Source: an uncultured Capnocytophaga sp. (GTDB taxonomy: Bacteria; Bacteroidota; Bacteroidia; Flavobacteriales; Flavobacteriaceae). Taken from it: DNA of 40,105 nt. The notes beneath the pieces are model-generated. The model was not told where the DNA came from. It saw only the letters and a list, made by a program, of their open reading frames with translations, and ran no database searches. Below are positions 15,949 through 23,620 of this stretch, piece after piece (position 1 is the first letter of the stretch; every line of letters starts with the position of its first letter). Made by a program: the position numbers and the translations under genes. The stretch lies in the NCBI RefSeq assembly GCF_937936315.1, contig NZ_CALGWU010000021.1, forward strand, positions 1 through 40,105, given 5' to 3'.

Positions 15949-16518
15949 TCATTTAATTGTTATAATTTTTTCTGGGGTTACTATATGTGTAAGACGAACA
16001 TCTGTAGGAAGGGAAATAGACGAAAAATTCTCTTCAGGTAAAAAAAATGAAAGCCCTATTTTAAAAGTTTCTGGACGGCATTCTGCTAAAAATCGGTCAT
16101 AGTAGCCTCCTCCGTAACCTATACGATTACCATAGTGATCACAAGCGAGAAGAGGAACAAATACTACATCTATTTTATCTGCTACAACAACAGTTCCTTC
16201 TTGAGGTTCGGGTACTCCCCAACTATTAATTAATAAAGAAGTATCTCCCGTAATTTGTATAGAAGTAAGAGTTTGTGTTTTAGGGTTCATTTTAGGTACC
16301 ACTACTTGTTTGTTTTTCTGGTAAAGAAGTTGTAGAATAGGAGTTGTATCAACCTCATTGAGTTCTTTAATAGATAGGAATAGGTGATAACAATTATACC
16401 CCCATATATCGCATATTGAAAGTTGTTGAGCAATTTGTAGGCTCATCATTTCTCGCTCAGCTACCGATAAGGCTGTACGTTTTTGTTTGTAGAGTTGCCG
16501 TAATTCTTTCTTGGTCAT
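15949..16518 (-). CDS. 5-formyltetrahydrofolate cyclo-ligase
   Basis: Converts 5-formyl-THF to 5,10-methenyl-THF with ATP. 189 residues, normal size. It starts MTKKELRQLYKQKRTALS, has the substrate-loop segment VVVPKMNPKTQ, and the C-terminal signature VPLLACDHYGNRIGYGGGYYDRFL, diagnostic for the family. The start overlaps the end of the GH25 gene by 4 bp (ATGA). Gene names used for this family include fau, ygfA and mthfs, so no symbol is given. Confidence 0.92.
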   Translation of the reverse strand: MTKKELRQLYKQKRTALSVAEREMMSLQIAQQLSICDIWGYNCYHLFLSIKELNEVDTTPILQLLYQKNKQVVVPKMNPKTQTLTSIQITGDTSLLINSWGVPEPQEGTVVVADKIDVVFVPLLACDHYGNRIGYGGGYYDRFLAECRPETFKIGLSFFLPEENFSSISLPTDVRLTHIVTPEKIITIK

Positions 16519-17372
16519 TTGATTAAAAGGGATTGTATTTCGGTAATGTCTCCATTGAAAACATTGAAGTCTATCTTCACTTTAGCCCCTGCGGTAATGC
16601 CATTTTCAGTAAATTGCCACATCTTCCAAGTAAATACCGAGGTAGGCACTGACACATTGTTGTAGTTAGCTACCCAAAGAGGATAACTCTTAAAAGTAGG
16701 GTACAAATAATCTTCGTAAAAACTTATATAGGTATAAAGTATAGGTTTGCGTTTATAGCGTTTTTCAACGAGGTCTAACCACGTTTGTATATCTTTAAGG
16801 AACTGTTCTTTTGTTTTTTTCTTAGGCAATTGTTCTACATCTAATATAGGCAGGAAATCACCCTTTTCAAGTGTAGTGTTTTTGAGGTAAGATTGAGCTT
16901 GTAATATAGGATCTTCATCGGGACGATAGTAGTGATAAGCCCCTCGTATCAGTTGATGTTTTTTAGCTTCCTTCCAAAAGTGAATGAAGTTTTTATCGGT
17001 AGCTTCGTTGCCCATTGTCGCTCTAAAAATAGTAAATTGCAAGGGGTAACGAACTGTTTTGTTTTTGATGTAAAGACTATCCCATTGTATTTCATCGCGT
17101 TCCTGATAGTGAGAAAGGTCAATACCGAATACTTTGTCGTAATACAAACTCACTATGCGTTCAATACGCGCACTCTCATAAGTAGAATTCATTTTGCGAG
17201 AAGTGAGTTTATTGAGGATTTTTTGGTAAAAGGCTGGATAATATGTTCTAATATAGAAAGCACCTCCTGCCCCCAACAGCAAAAGGCACGCTAAAAACAC
17301 ACTTAAGTATTTAAAAGCGTTAGATTTGTTTCTTCTGAGGGTACGAGGTGCTTTTCTTTGTTTTCTTCTCAT
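16515..17372 (-). CDS. Membrane-anchored GH25 (Cpl-1/lysozyme-like) muramidase
   Basis: 285 residues. A very basic N-terminus (RRKQRKAPRTLRR) precedes a single transmembrane helix (~20-42), so the catalytic domain should face the periplasm. The GH25 barrel shows FGIDLSHYQ (Asp85), the catalytic DVE (Asp178, Glu180 in LPILDVEQ), AYHYYRPDEDP, LWVANYN, MWQFTENG and a final DFNVFNGD. It would cleave peptidoglycan glycan strands and so be involved in wall remodelling. Alternatively it could act in inter-bacterial attack, but the anchor speaks against secretion. It follows the M48 gene by 20 bp and overlaps the folate gene. Confidence 0.88.
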   Translation of the reverse strand: MRRKQRKAPRTLRRNKSNAFKYLSVFLACLLLLGAGGAFYIRTYYPAFYQKILNKLTSRKMNSTYESARIERIVSLYYDKVFGIDLSHYQERDEIQWDSLYIKNKTVRYPLQFTIFRATMGNEATDKNFIHFWKEAKKHQLIRGAYHYYRPDEDPILQAQSYLKNTTLEKGDFLPILDVEQLPKKKTKEQFLKDIQTWLDLVEKRYKRKPILYTYISFYEDYLYPTFKSYPLWVANYNNVSVPTSVFTWKMWQFTENGITAGAKVKIDFNVFNGDITEIQSLLIK

Positions 17373-17392
17373 TTACAAGTATAGAGAGCTTA

Positions 17393-18202
17393 TTATTTTA
17401 TGGGAGTCTTAGGTAGAGTTACTTCTCCTGGATCTTTCCAAAGTCCATCTTTAATAGCACGTTTTTTAGCAGCTTCTGCACGTTTTTCACTATCAGGATG
17501 TGAGCTCATCATCTTTTGGAATTTACTTTGAGTTTCACCTCCTGAAAGTAATGCCATTTTTTTGAAAGCAGTGTAAACAGCTACTACATTATAACCGTGT
17601 TTTTTCATAAAATTATAAGCGTACTCATCAGCTTGTGATTCTTGTTTTTTGCTGTGTTTAGCATCAAGCATAGCATTAGCCATTTCTCCGAGCTCGGTAT
17701 CGCTCAAGGCTCTTACAGCTCCTGAAGCTGCCCCTGCAGCATCTTGAGCTGCCGCACGCATATAAGCTGATTTAACAGCGTCCTTAGTATCTTCATTTTT
17801 CACGTGACCTATTTCGTGACCAATGATTGCTAAAAGTTCATCATCAGTCATCAAATCCATCAAGGAAGAGAACACACGCACACTACCATCAGCACAAGCA
17901 AAAGCATTAATATCTATCACGTGATACACTTTGTAGTTAAGGTCGAGCCCATCTTCACTTTTGTGTTTACCAAAAAGGCGATTCAAACGTTTAGTATAAG
18001 GACTTTTACTATCGGTTACAGGATTGTGTTTATCCATCCACTCTACCGATTCTTTAGAAAGTTTTTTAGCATCTTCATTGCTAAAAGCAAGAGCTTGAGC
18101 TCCTTTAGATACAGCACTAGCTGCCTTCCCTAAATTGATTTTCTGAGCTTGGCAGAAGCCTAAAACTCCTACACATAACGCAGTTAAGATAATTTTTTTC
18201 AT
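17393..18202 (-). CDS. Periplasmic M48-family zinc metalloprotease
   Basis: 269 residues from ATG 18202. A signal peptide is evident: MKKIILTALCVGVLGFCQAQ, likely cut after Gln-Ala-Gln. The active site HEIGH is at 129-133 within AIIGHEIGHVKNED, and the third zinc ligand is in KKQESQADEYAYNF. Size and plan match small LoiP/YcaL-like M48 proteases of Gram-negative envelopes. It may clip misfolded outer-membrane or lipoproteins. A 17-codon extension to 18253 would overlap the promoter and is rejected. It is the first gene of the run with the GH25 and cyclo-ligase genes. Confidence 0.9.
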   Translation of the reverse strand: MKKIILTALCVGVLGFCQAQKINLGKAASAVSKGAQALAFSNEDAKKLSKESVEWMDKHNPVTDSKSPYTKRLNRLFGKHKSEDGLDLNYKVYHVIDINAFACADGSVRVFSSLMDLMTDDELLAIIGHEIGHVKNEDTKDAVKSAYMRAAAQDAAGAASGAVRALSDTELGEMANAMLDAKHSKKQESQADEYAYNFMKKHGYNVVAVYTAFKKMALLSGGETQSKFQKMMSSHPDSEKRAEAAKKRAIKDGLWKDPGEVTLPKTPIK

Positions 18203-18228
18203 CGAAAAATTCTTTTTAATTAATGGGA

Positions 18229-18258
18229 CAAATGTAGTACTTTTTTTATACACTACAA
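18229..18258 (-). promoter_or_regulatory. Promoter of the M48 protease unit
   Basis: Minus strand: TTG (18258-18256), 19-bp spacer, TACATTTG (18236-18229); the ATG is 26 bp further. This is a full match to the consensus layout. Confidence 0.75.
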
Positions 18259-18301
18259 AATGTTTCTCATTTTTTTATTTTTTTAATCCCCTCTTTTTTA
18301 G

Positions 18302-18309
18302 TAATTTTG
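18302..18309 (+). promoter_or_regulatory. -7 element upstream of udk
   Basis: TAATTTTG matches TAnnTTTG and lies 18 bp before the chosen udk ATG. A TTG at -33 is missing; that area is a run of T. The element overlaps the only alternative upstream start (TTG 18307), arguing for the ATG at 18328. Confidence 0.5.
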
Positions 18310-18327
18310 CCGCCAAAATATTTAAAA

Positions 18328-18942
18328 ATGCTTATCATAGGAATTACAGGCGGCACTGGTTGTGGAAAAACTACCGTTGTTAATCAAATAATTAAAGAAC
18401 TTTCTGGAGAAGAAGTAACTGTTATTTCACAAGATTCTTACTATAAGGACTTGAGTCATCTTTCATTTTCCGACCGTACTAAAATAAATTTTGATCACCC
18501 TAATTCTATAGATTTCGAATTGCTAAAAGAACACCTTTTGGCACTCAAAGAAGGTAAATCTATTGAAAGTCCTACCTATTCTTTTGTAGAACACAACCGC
18601 ACTCCCGAAACTATTTTGGTTAAACCTACAAAAGTGGTGATTGTAGAGGGCATTCTTATCTTCGCACACCCCGATATTCGCCAGTTATTTGATATTAAAA
18701 TATTTGTTCACGCCGACTCTGATGAGCGCCTCATCCGCCGTATTAAACGCGATATTACTGAACGTGGTAGGGATGTAAGCGAGGTTCTAAATCGTTACCA
18801 AACTACCCTCAAGCCTATGCACCTTGAATTTATAGAGCCCGCTAAAGAATTTGCTGATATTATTATCCCTAACAACCGTCGTAACACTGTAGCTATAGAT
18901 ATCCTCAAAACACTTGTTCACAATCGTATTTTCCAACAATAA
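18328..18942 (+). CDS. udk: Uridine kinase
   Basis: Phosphorylates uridine and cytidine in pyrimidine salvage. 204 residues from ATG 18328 (MLIIGITGGTGCGKTTVV), with the Walker A loop at residues 8-15. SQDSYYKDLSHL, NFDHPNSIDFELL, VVIVEGILIFAHPDIR, the lid RRIKRDITERGRD and the late IIPNNRRNTVAIDIL match Udk closely. It shares its stop with the start of the next gene (TAATG). Confidence 0.95.
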   Translation: MLIIGITGGTGCGKTTVVNQIIKELSGEEVTVISQDSYYKDLSHLSFSDRTKINFDHPNSIDFELLKEHLLALKEGKSIESPTYSFVEHNRTPETILVKPTKVVIVEGILIFAHPDIRQLFDIKIFVHADSDERLIRRIKRDITERGRDVSEVLNRYQTTLKPMHLEFIEPAKEFADIIIPNNRRNTVAIDILKTLVHNRIFQQ

Positions 18943-19250
18943 TGAAAAAATTAGCTGATTTTTCGTCTATCTTTAAAGGATATAAAAAATACCTCGTTGT
19001 AGGGGGAGTATTTACTATATATATGCTTTTTTTTGACAATGCTTCTTTTTTGGTACATAGAAATATGAACAGTGAACTAGATAAACTTACACGACAAAAA
19101 CAATTCCTACAAAAAGAAATTGAAAAAGACAAAAAAGAATTAGAGGCTCTCTATACTGATGAAGGTAAAGAAAAATTAGGACGTGAAGTGTATTATTTAA
19201 AACATGACGATGAAGAAGTTTTTATCATTGAATACGATACCATTAATTAG
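18942..19250 (+). CDS. FtsB/DivIC-type septum formation initiator
   Basis: 102 residues: a short cytoplasmic N-terminus, one transmembrane helix (~17-36, VVGGVFTIYMLFFDNASFL), then a periplasmic coiled coil (DKLTRQKQFLQKEIEKDKKELEAL) and the family-typical tail EKLGREVYYLKHDDEEVFII. It is expected to bridge FtsQ and FtsL in the divisome. Position directly after udk is consistent with a small co-transcribed unit. The 3' end stops 10 bp from the convergent birA. Confidence 0.88.
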   Translation: MKKLADFSSIFKGYKKYLVVGGVFTIYMLFFDNASFLVHRNMNSELDKLTRQKQFLQKEIEKDKKELEALYTDEGKEKLGREVYYLKHDDEEVFIIEYDTIN

Positions 19251-19260
19251 GTGTTAAAAA

Positions 19261-20007
19261 TTAGTACAATAGTTCTATCTGTTTGAGAGAAAAAGTTTTA
19301 ATTGTCTCTTCAGTTGCTACTATCAATTCTCCTATAGATGTAACTCCTTTTATAATTCCCATAAAATGTATTCCTTCAGGCGACCTAAAAGTAGATACTT
19401 TTTCTAAACGAAACAAATAATTTCTGTATACATTATATATCTCCTCAAAGGAAAAATTCTCTATTACAGTTAATTCTTTTTCTAGATTATTAATAATGCG
19501 CTTCATTAGCTGTTCCATATCCAAATTCTTCTTGATAATATTCTTCAACGAAGAAGCTTTAGGCAACCCTTCAAACTCTATTTGATTTACATTCAATCCT
19601 ATACCTATGACACTTTTAGCTATTTGTTGCCCTTGTAATACATTTTCTATCAGTATCCCTCCTACTTTTTTATTATTAATTAAAATATCATTAGGCCATT
19701 TGATGTAGAGCTCTTCAGTGAGTGAGTGTTCTCTTAAAACATCTTCTACTGCCCTCACCACAGCTATAGCAACCGACATATTTAGCAAAAAAGCCTGCTG
19801 TAGCAACAGCTTTTTAGGGATAAAAAGCATACTAAAAGTAAGGTTTTGATAAGGTTCTGTTTGCCATTTTGCCCCATACTGTCCTACACCTGCTGTTTGT
19901 TGAGGCGTCCATATAGTGAGAAAGTTAGGTAATGAAGTTTCAGAATGTACAAGCTCTTTAAGATAGCGATTTGTAGAATCTATAGTTTTTAATTTGATAA
20001 TATTCAT
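19261..20007 (-). CDS. birA: Biotin--[acetyl-CoA carboxylase] ligase, monofunctional
   Basis: Attaches biotin to the biotin carboxyl carrier protein. 248 residues from ATG 20007, beginning MNIIKLKTIDSTNRYLKELV, so there is no N-terminal helix-turn-helix and it is not a repressor. KWPNDILI (103-110) followed by KVGGILIEN is the catalytic core. The biotinyl-AMP loop, usually GRGRRG, reads GVGQYG (40-45). A longer start at 20034 overlaps the promoter and is rejected. Divergent from the hydrolase gene. Confidence 0.9.
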   Translation of the reverse strand: MNIIKLKTIDSTNRYLKELVHSETSLPNFLTIWTPQQTAGVGQYGAKWQTEPYQNLTFSMLFIPKKLLLQQAFLLNMSVAIAVVRAVEDVLREHSLTEELYIKWPNDILINNKKVGGILIENVLQGQQIAKSVIGIGLNVNQIEFEGLPKASSLKNIIKKNLDMEQLMKRIINNLEKELTVIENFSFEEIYNVYRNYLFRLEKVSTFRSPEGIHFMGIIKGVTSIGELIVATEETIKTFSLKQIELLY

Positions 20008-20011
20008 AGCG

Positions 20012-20042
20012 CAAAAGTATAAATAATTTGCCAATTTATCAA
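20012..20042 (-). promoter_or_regulatory. Promoter of birA
   Basis: Minus strand: TTG (20042-20040), 20-bp spacer, TACTTTTG (20019-20012). The birA ATG at 20007 lies only 4 bp beyond, so the transcript would be leaderless or nearly so. Confidence 0.65.
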
Positions 20043-20073
20043 TTTGTTTATTAACAAATTAAAAAAATATTAC

Positions 20074-20081
20074 TACTTTTG
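20074..20081 (+). promoter_or_regulatory. -7 element upstream of the hydrolase-lpxB operon
   Basis: TACTTTTG matches TAnnTTTG, 21 bp before the ATG at 20103. No TTG at the usual -33 distance is seen. Confidence 0.45.
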
Positions 20082-20102
20082 TCCTCTCTATAATTTTTTA
20101 AA

Positions 20103-20876
20103 ATGAAAACACCTATTTCTTACTATACTTTACAAGGTAATCTCTCTAACAAAACACTTGTATTTCTTCATGGTTTCTTAGAAGATAGCACTGTATGGAA
20201 TGCACTTTCTAAATCGCTTTCTGATACTTATAAAATATTATGTATAGACCTTTTAGGACACGGAAAAACCCCTACTATTGCCCCCATACACACTATGGAA
20301 ATGATGGCTGATGAAGTAAAAGCTGTTTTAGACTATGAGAACATTACTCAATGCACTTTAATAGGACACTCTATGGGAGGTTATGTAGCACTTGCTTTTG
20401 CAGAGCGTTTTCCAAAAAATGTTGAAGGTTTGGTATTGCTCAACTCTACTCCTCTACCCGACTCTGAAGAAAAAAAAGCCAATCGCGACCGTGTATTGAA
20501 AGTTATTGAAAAAGAAAAAGAACTATTTGTACGTACAGCTGTTACTAATTTGTTTAGCGAAAAAAACCGCACTACAATGACAGTTGCTCTACAACAACTC
20601 ATCAATATTGGTGTCACAACACCTAATGAGGGGATTGTAGCCGCTTCTTTAGGAATGAAAGAGCGTCTCGATCGCACTTTTGTACTCCAACATCTTTCAG
20701 CTAAAAAACTCTTTATCTTAGGAAAAGAAGATGCTTTAATTCCTTACCAAAAAATGACAGCTTTAGGTGAATCTATAGGAATGCAAAGTGCTGTATTAGA
20801 GGGTGGGCATCTGGTATATATTGAAAACGAAGCAGCTACCATAGAGGTGTTGCGTAATTTTATGAAACAAATATGA
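20103..20876 (+). CDS. Alpha/beta-fold hydrolase
   Basis: 257 residues, cytosolic (no signal peptide). Oxyanion segment VFLHGFLEDSTVW, nucleophile Ser90 in LIGHSMGGYVAL, acid in GKEDALIPYQ and His in EGGHLVYIENE complete the triad. The family includes esterases and MenH/BioH-type enzymes, and the substrate cannot be told from sequence. It is first of a four-gene run with a cyclophilin lipoprotein, lpxB and a rhomboid protein, and overlaps the next gene by 4 bp. Confidence 0.85.
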   Translation: MKTPISYYTLQGNLSNKTLVFLHGFLEDSTVWNALSKSLSDTYKILCIDLLGHGKTPTIAPIHTMEMMADEVKAVLDYENITQCTLIGHSMGGYVALAFAERFPKNVEGLVLLNSTPLPDSEEKKANRDRVLKVIEKEKELFVRTAVTNLFSEKNRTTMTVALQQLINIGVTTPNEGIVAASLGMKERLDRTFVLQHLSAKKLFILGKEDALIPYQKMTALGESIGMQSAVLEGGHLVYIENEAATIEVLRNFMKQI

Positions 20877-21568
20877 GAAAATGCTTATTATTGATAGGCT
20901 TATTGACTGTAGCCTGTAACGAGCCTTCACCTAAAACAACTACTACACAAAGTAGTACAACAACTTCAAAAGACACTACAACAACTGTTGCAGAAGAAAA
21001 GGTAGCTCCTGTAGAAACACTTACTACTGATAATGTAATCCCCTTTCTCAATCAATATGAGAAAGAAAACAAAGAGCGTTTTGTACGAATCATTACCGAT
21101 TATGGAAATATCGATATTGAATTGTTTAATGAAACTCCCTACCATCGTGCTAACTTTATCTTTCTCACCAAGCAAAAATATTTTGACGGCACTGTTTTTC
21201 ACCGAGTGGTAAAAAATTTTGTCATACAAGGAGGCAATTCCGAAACTTGGGAAATAAGTCGTCGGAGAGCTACCATAGGGTCTTATTTATTACCTCCAGA
21301 TACCAAAAAAGGTTTCAAACACCATCGCGGTATTGTTTCTATGCCTAGTAGCGACATCGACAATCCACATCAATTCGCTTCACCCTATGAGTTTTTTATC
21401 GTAGTACAAAAACCTGGTGCATATCATTTAGATGGTAACTATACAGCTTTTGGTAAAGTAATAGCAGGTATGGACGTGGTAGATAAAATCAACCAAGTTC
21501 CCACTGAAGGCAGAGATAATTGGCCTACTAAAGACATCAAAATGAAAGTAATAATCCTTAATAAATAA
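20873..21568 (+). CDS. Cyclophilin-type peptidyl-prolyl isomerase, lipoprotein
   Basis: 231 residues. A lipoprotein signal (MRKCLLLIGLLTVAC, lipidated Cys15) is followed by a Thr-rich linker (~20-50) and a cyclophilin domain from RIITDYGNIDIELFNETPYH. FHRVVKNFVIQGG carries the catalytic Arg and the substrate-groove Gln. EFFIVVQKPGAYHLDGNYTAFGKV is the standard C-terminal core. It should assist protein folding in the periplasm or at the outer membrane. It has a 4-bp overlap with the hydrolase gene and an 8-bp gap to lpxB. Confidence 0.9.
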   Translation: MRKCLLLIGLLTVACNEPSPKTTTTQSSTTTSKDTTTTVAEEKVAPVETLTTDNVIPFLNQYEKENKERFVRIITDYGNIDIELFNETPYHRANFIFLTKQKYFDGTVFHRVVKNFVIQGGNSETWEISRRRATIGSYLLPPDTKKGFKHHRGIVSMPSSDIDNPHQFASPYEFFIVVQKPGAYHLDGNYTAFGKVIAGMDVVDKINQVPTEGRDNWPTKDIKMKVIILNK

Positions 21569-21576
21569 ATAAACAA

Positions 21577-22689
21577 ATGAAATACTATATTATCGCTGGA
21601 GAAGCATCGGGTGACTTGCACGCTGCTAACCTAATGAAAGCCCTTTTAGCTAAAGATCCTCAAGCAAACTTTCGATTTTGGGGAGGCGATCGTATGCAAG
21701 CAGTGGGAGGCACCCTCGTAAAACACTACAAAGATCTGGCATTTATGGGTTTTTTAGAGGTATTACTCAACTTGCGTACTATCCTCAAAAACATTAGTTT
21801 TTGTAAGAAAGATATCTCTGAATTTAAACCCGATATACTCATTTTCGTAGATTATCCTGGGTTCAATATGCGTATCGCCAAATGGGCTAAGCAGCAAGGT
21901 ATCCCTACTCATTACTATATATCTCCTCAAATATGGGCGTGGAAAGAAAATCGCATCAAAGCCATCAAACGAGATGTAGATGCTATGTACGTAATCTTGC
22001 CTTTTGAAAAAGATTTCTACGAAAAGAAACATCAATATCGTGTACACTTTGTAGGACATCCCCTCCTTGATGCTATTGCTCAACGACAAGAAGTAGATGA
22101 GGCTATTTTTAAAGCTGAAAAAGGTTTAGACCATCGTCCTATTATAGCCTTACTCCCTGGCAGTAGAAAACAAGAAATTGCTAAAATGTTAAAGATAATG
22201 CTCTCCATAGTAGATGATTATCACCAATACCAATTTGTAATTGCAGGTGCTCCTTCTATTGACTATCACTTTTACCGACGTTTCATCAAAGAGGAAAACG
22301 TACATTTTGTAAGCGGAAAAACCTACGATTTATTGTCAATTTCGTATGCTGCTTTGGTAACCAGTGGTACAGCTACCCTCGAAACAGCCTTATTAAATAT
22401 CCCCGAAGTAGTATGTTACAAAGGAAATTGGATTTCTTATCACATCGCTAAACGTATTATCAAACTAAAATATATCTCATTAGTGAATCTCATTATGGAT
22501 AAACCAGTTGTAACCGAACTCATTCAAGGAGATCTTACTAAAAAGAACCTCAAAATAGAATTAGATAAACTTTCTACCTATCGCCATCGGTATGAAGTAT
22601 TTAAAGATTATGTACAACTCAGAGAGAAATTAGGAGGTGAAGGTGCTAGTGAAAAGACAGCATCACTCATACTAAAACAACAACAATGA
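21577..22689 (+). CDS. lpxB: Lipid-A-disaccharide synthase
   Basis: Joins UDP-2,3-diacylglucosamine and lipid X to give the lipid A disaccharide, at the inner face of the inner membrane. 370 residues. GEASGDLHAANLMKAL, FVDYPGFNMRIAKWAK, YYISPQIWAWKENRIK, VGHPLLDAI, LLPGSRKQEI and SGTATLETALL are LpxB hallmarks. Its presence confirms a Gram-negative outer membrane. The last bases overlap the rhomboid gene (ATGA). Confidence 0.96.
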   Translation: MKYYIIAGEASGDLHAANLMKALLAKDPQANFRFWGGDRMQAVGGTLVKHYKDLAFMGFLEVLLNLRTILKNISFCKKDISEFKPDILIFVDYPGFNMRIAKWAKQQGIPTHYYISPQIWAWKENRIKAIKRDVDAMYVILPFEKDFYEKKHQYRVHFVGHPLLDAIAQRQEVDEAIFKAEKGLDHRPIIALLPGSRKQEIAKMLKIMLSIVDDYHQYQFVIAGAPSIDYHFYRRFIKEENVHFVSGKTYDLLSISYAALVTSGTATLETALLNIPEVVCYKGNWISYHIAKRIIKLKYISLVNLIMDKPVVTELIQGDLTKKNLKIELDKLSTYRHRYEVFKDYVQLREKLGGEGASEKTASLILKQQQ

Positions 22690-23483
22690 ATTCCTTATCA
22701 CAAAAATTCAATGCCGCTAATAATGTGATTATATTCACACTGATAGTATTTGGTGTCACCCAAGGTTTAGTATATGGAGGAATATTCTCTCAATCACAAC
22801 TGAACCAATGGTTATGTGTACCTCAACAACTATCCTTATTTTTGGAACGACCTTGGACGTTGCTTAGCTATGCTTTTTATCACGTGAGTATAGAACATTT
22901 ATTTTGGAATATGTTTTTTTTGTTCTTCTCTGGACACGTATTTTTCCGTCTTTTCAAAGCAAAAACTTTCATAAGCGTTTATTTTTTTAGTTTGATAGGA
23001 GGAGGTATTGCATTTTTATTATGGGGTTATATCACTTCCGAAATAGCGAACAACAATGCCTTATTAGGTGCTTCAGCAGCTGTTATAGGTCTTCTGTTTT
23101 TTGTGGTTACTATTTTTCCTTCCTATAAAATATATGTTTTTAGTTTTAGAATCCAATTATTGTATTTCCTTCTTGCTCTCATATTATTTGACTGTATAGA
23201 TATTTCTAATAATCTTGGAGGGAAAATAGCTCATTTTGGAGGAATTTTAAGCGGAATATTAGTCGGTTTTACTTATAAATTTCTTATTCCAACCAAGAAA
23301 AGAGCTAATACTATTTCTACACCTCCTATTATAGAAGCTCAAACATCCCATATATCCGAAAATCAGAGAATAAAACAACACCAAATACAAAAATTATTCA
23401 ATAAAATAAGCACCAGTGGTTATGATAGTCTTACCGAAGAAGAAAAAAAATACCTCTTTCAAGCCACTAAAGAAAATGAGTAA
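22686..23483 (+). CDS. Rhomboid-family intramembrane serine protease
   Basis: 265 residues with about six membrane helices. The catalytic Ser130 lies in LLGASAAVIG and His183 in IAHFGGILSG. HVSIEHLFWNM (His66, His71, Asn75) is the conserved H-x4-H-x3-N helix. The final ~65 residues are soluble, with a coiled region (IKQHQIQKLFNKISTSGYDS, then LTEEEKKYLF) typical of Bacteroidota rhomboids. Substrates are unknown. It overlaps lpxB by 4 bp and closes the operon. Confidence 0.9.
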   Translation: MNSLSQKFNAANNVIIFTLIVFGVTQGLVYGGIFSQSQLNQWLCVPQQLSLFLERPWTLLSYAFYHVSIEHLFWNMFFLFFSGHVFFRLFKAKTFISVYFFSLIGGGIAFLLWGYITSEIANNNALLGASAAVIGLLFFVVTIFPSYKIYVFSFRIQLLYFLLALILFDCIDISNNLGGKIAHFGGILSGILVGFTYKFLIPTKKRANTISTPPIIEAQTSHISENQRIKQHQIQKLFNKISTSGYDSLTEEEKKYLFQATKENE

Positions 23484-23583
23484 TTATATGTTAAAAAATA
23501 TGCGAAAAAGTTAATTAATGTTAATATTTCACATTAGCTATTTATTTAACATGCATTTAACTTTTTAGATTAGATAGTTTTTA

Positions 23584-23591
23584 TAATTTTG
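23584..23591 (+). promoter_or_regulatory. -7 element upstream of the thioredoxin-fold lipoprotein
   Basis: TAATTTTG fits TAnnTTTG and is 29 bp before the ATG at 23621. A -33 TTG is not found at the right distance. Confidence 0.45.
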
Positions 23592-23620
23592 CAACCAATA
23601 GTTGAATGTTTTTTTGATTT

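Noticed and set aside
18307..18327. TTG start for uridine kinase
   Set aside because: The codon lies in the TAATTTTG -7 box; ATG 18328 gives the normal N-terminus.
23500..23570. AAAAAGTTAA / TTAACTTTTT inverted repeat after the rhomboid gene as a terminator
   Set aside because: The arms are about 40 bp apart, AT-only and have no clear T-run at the right place.
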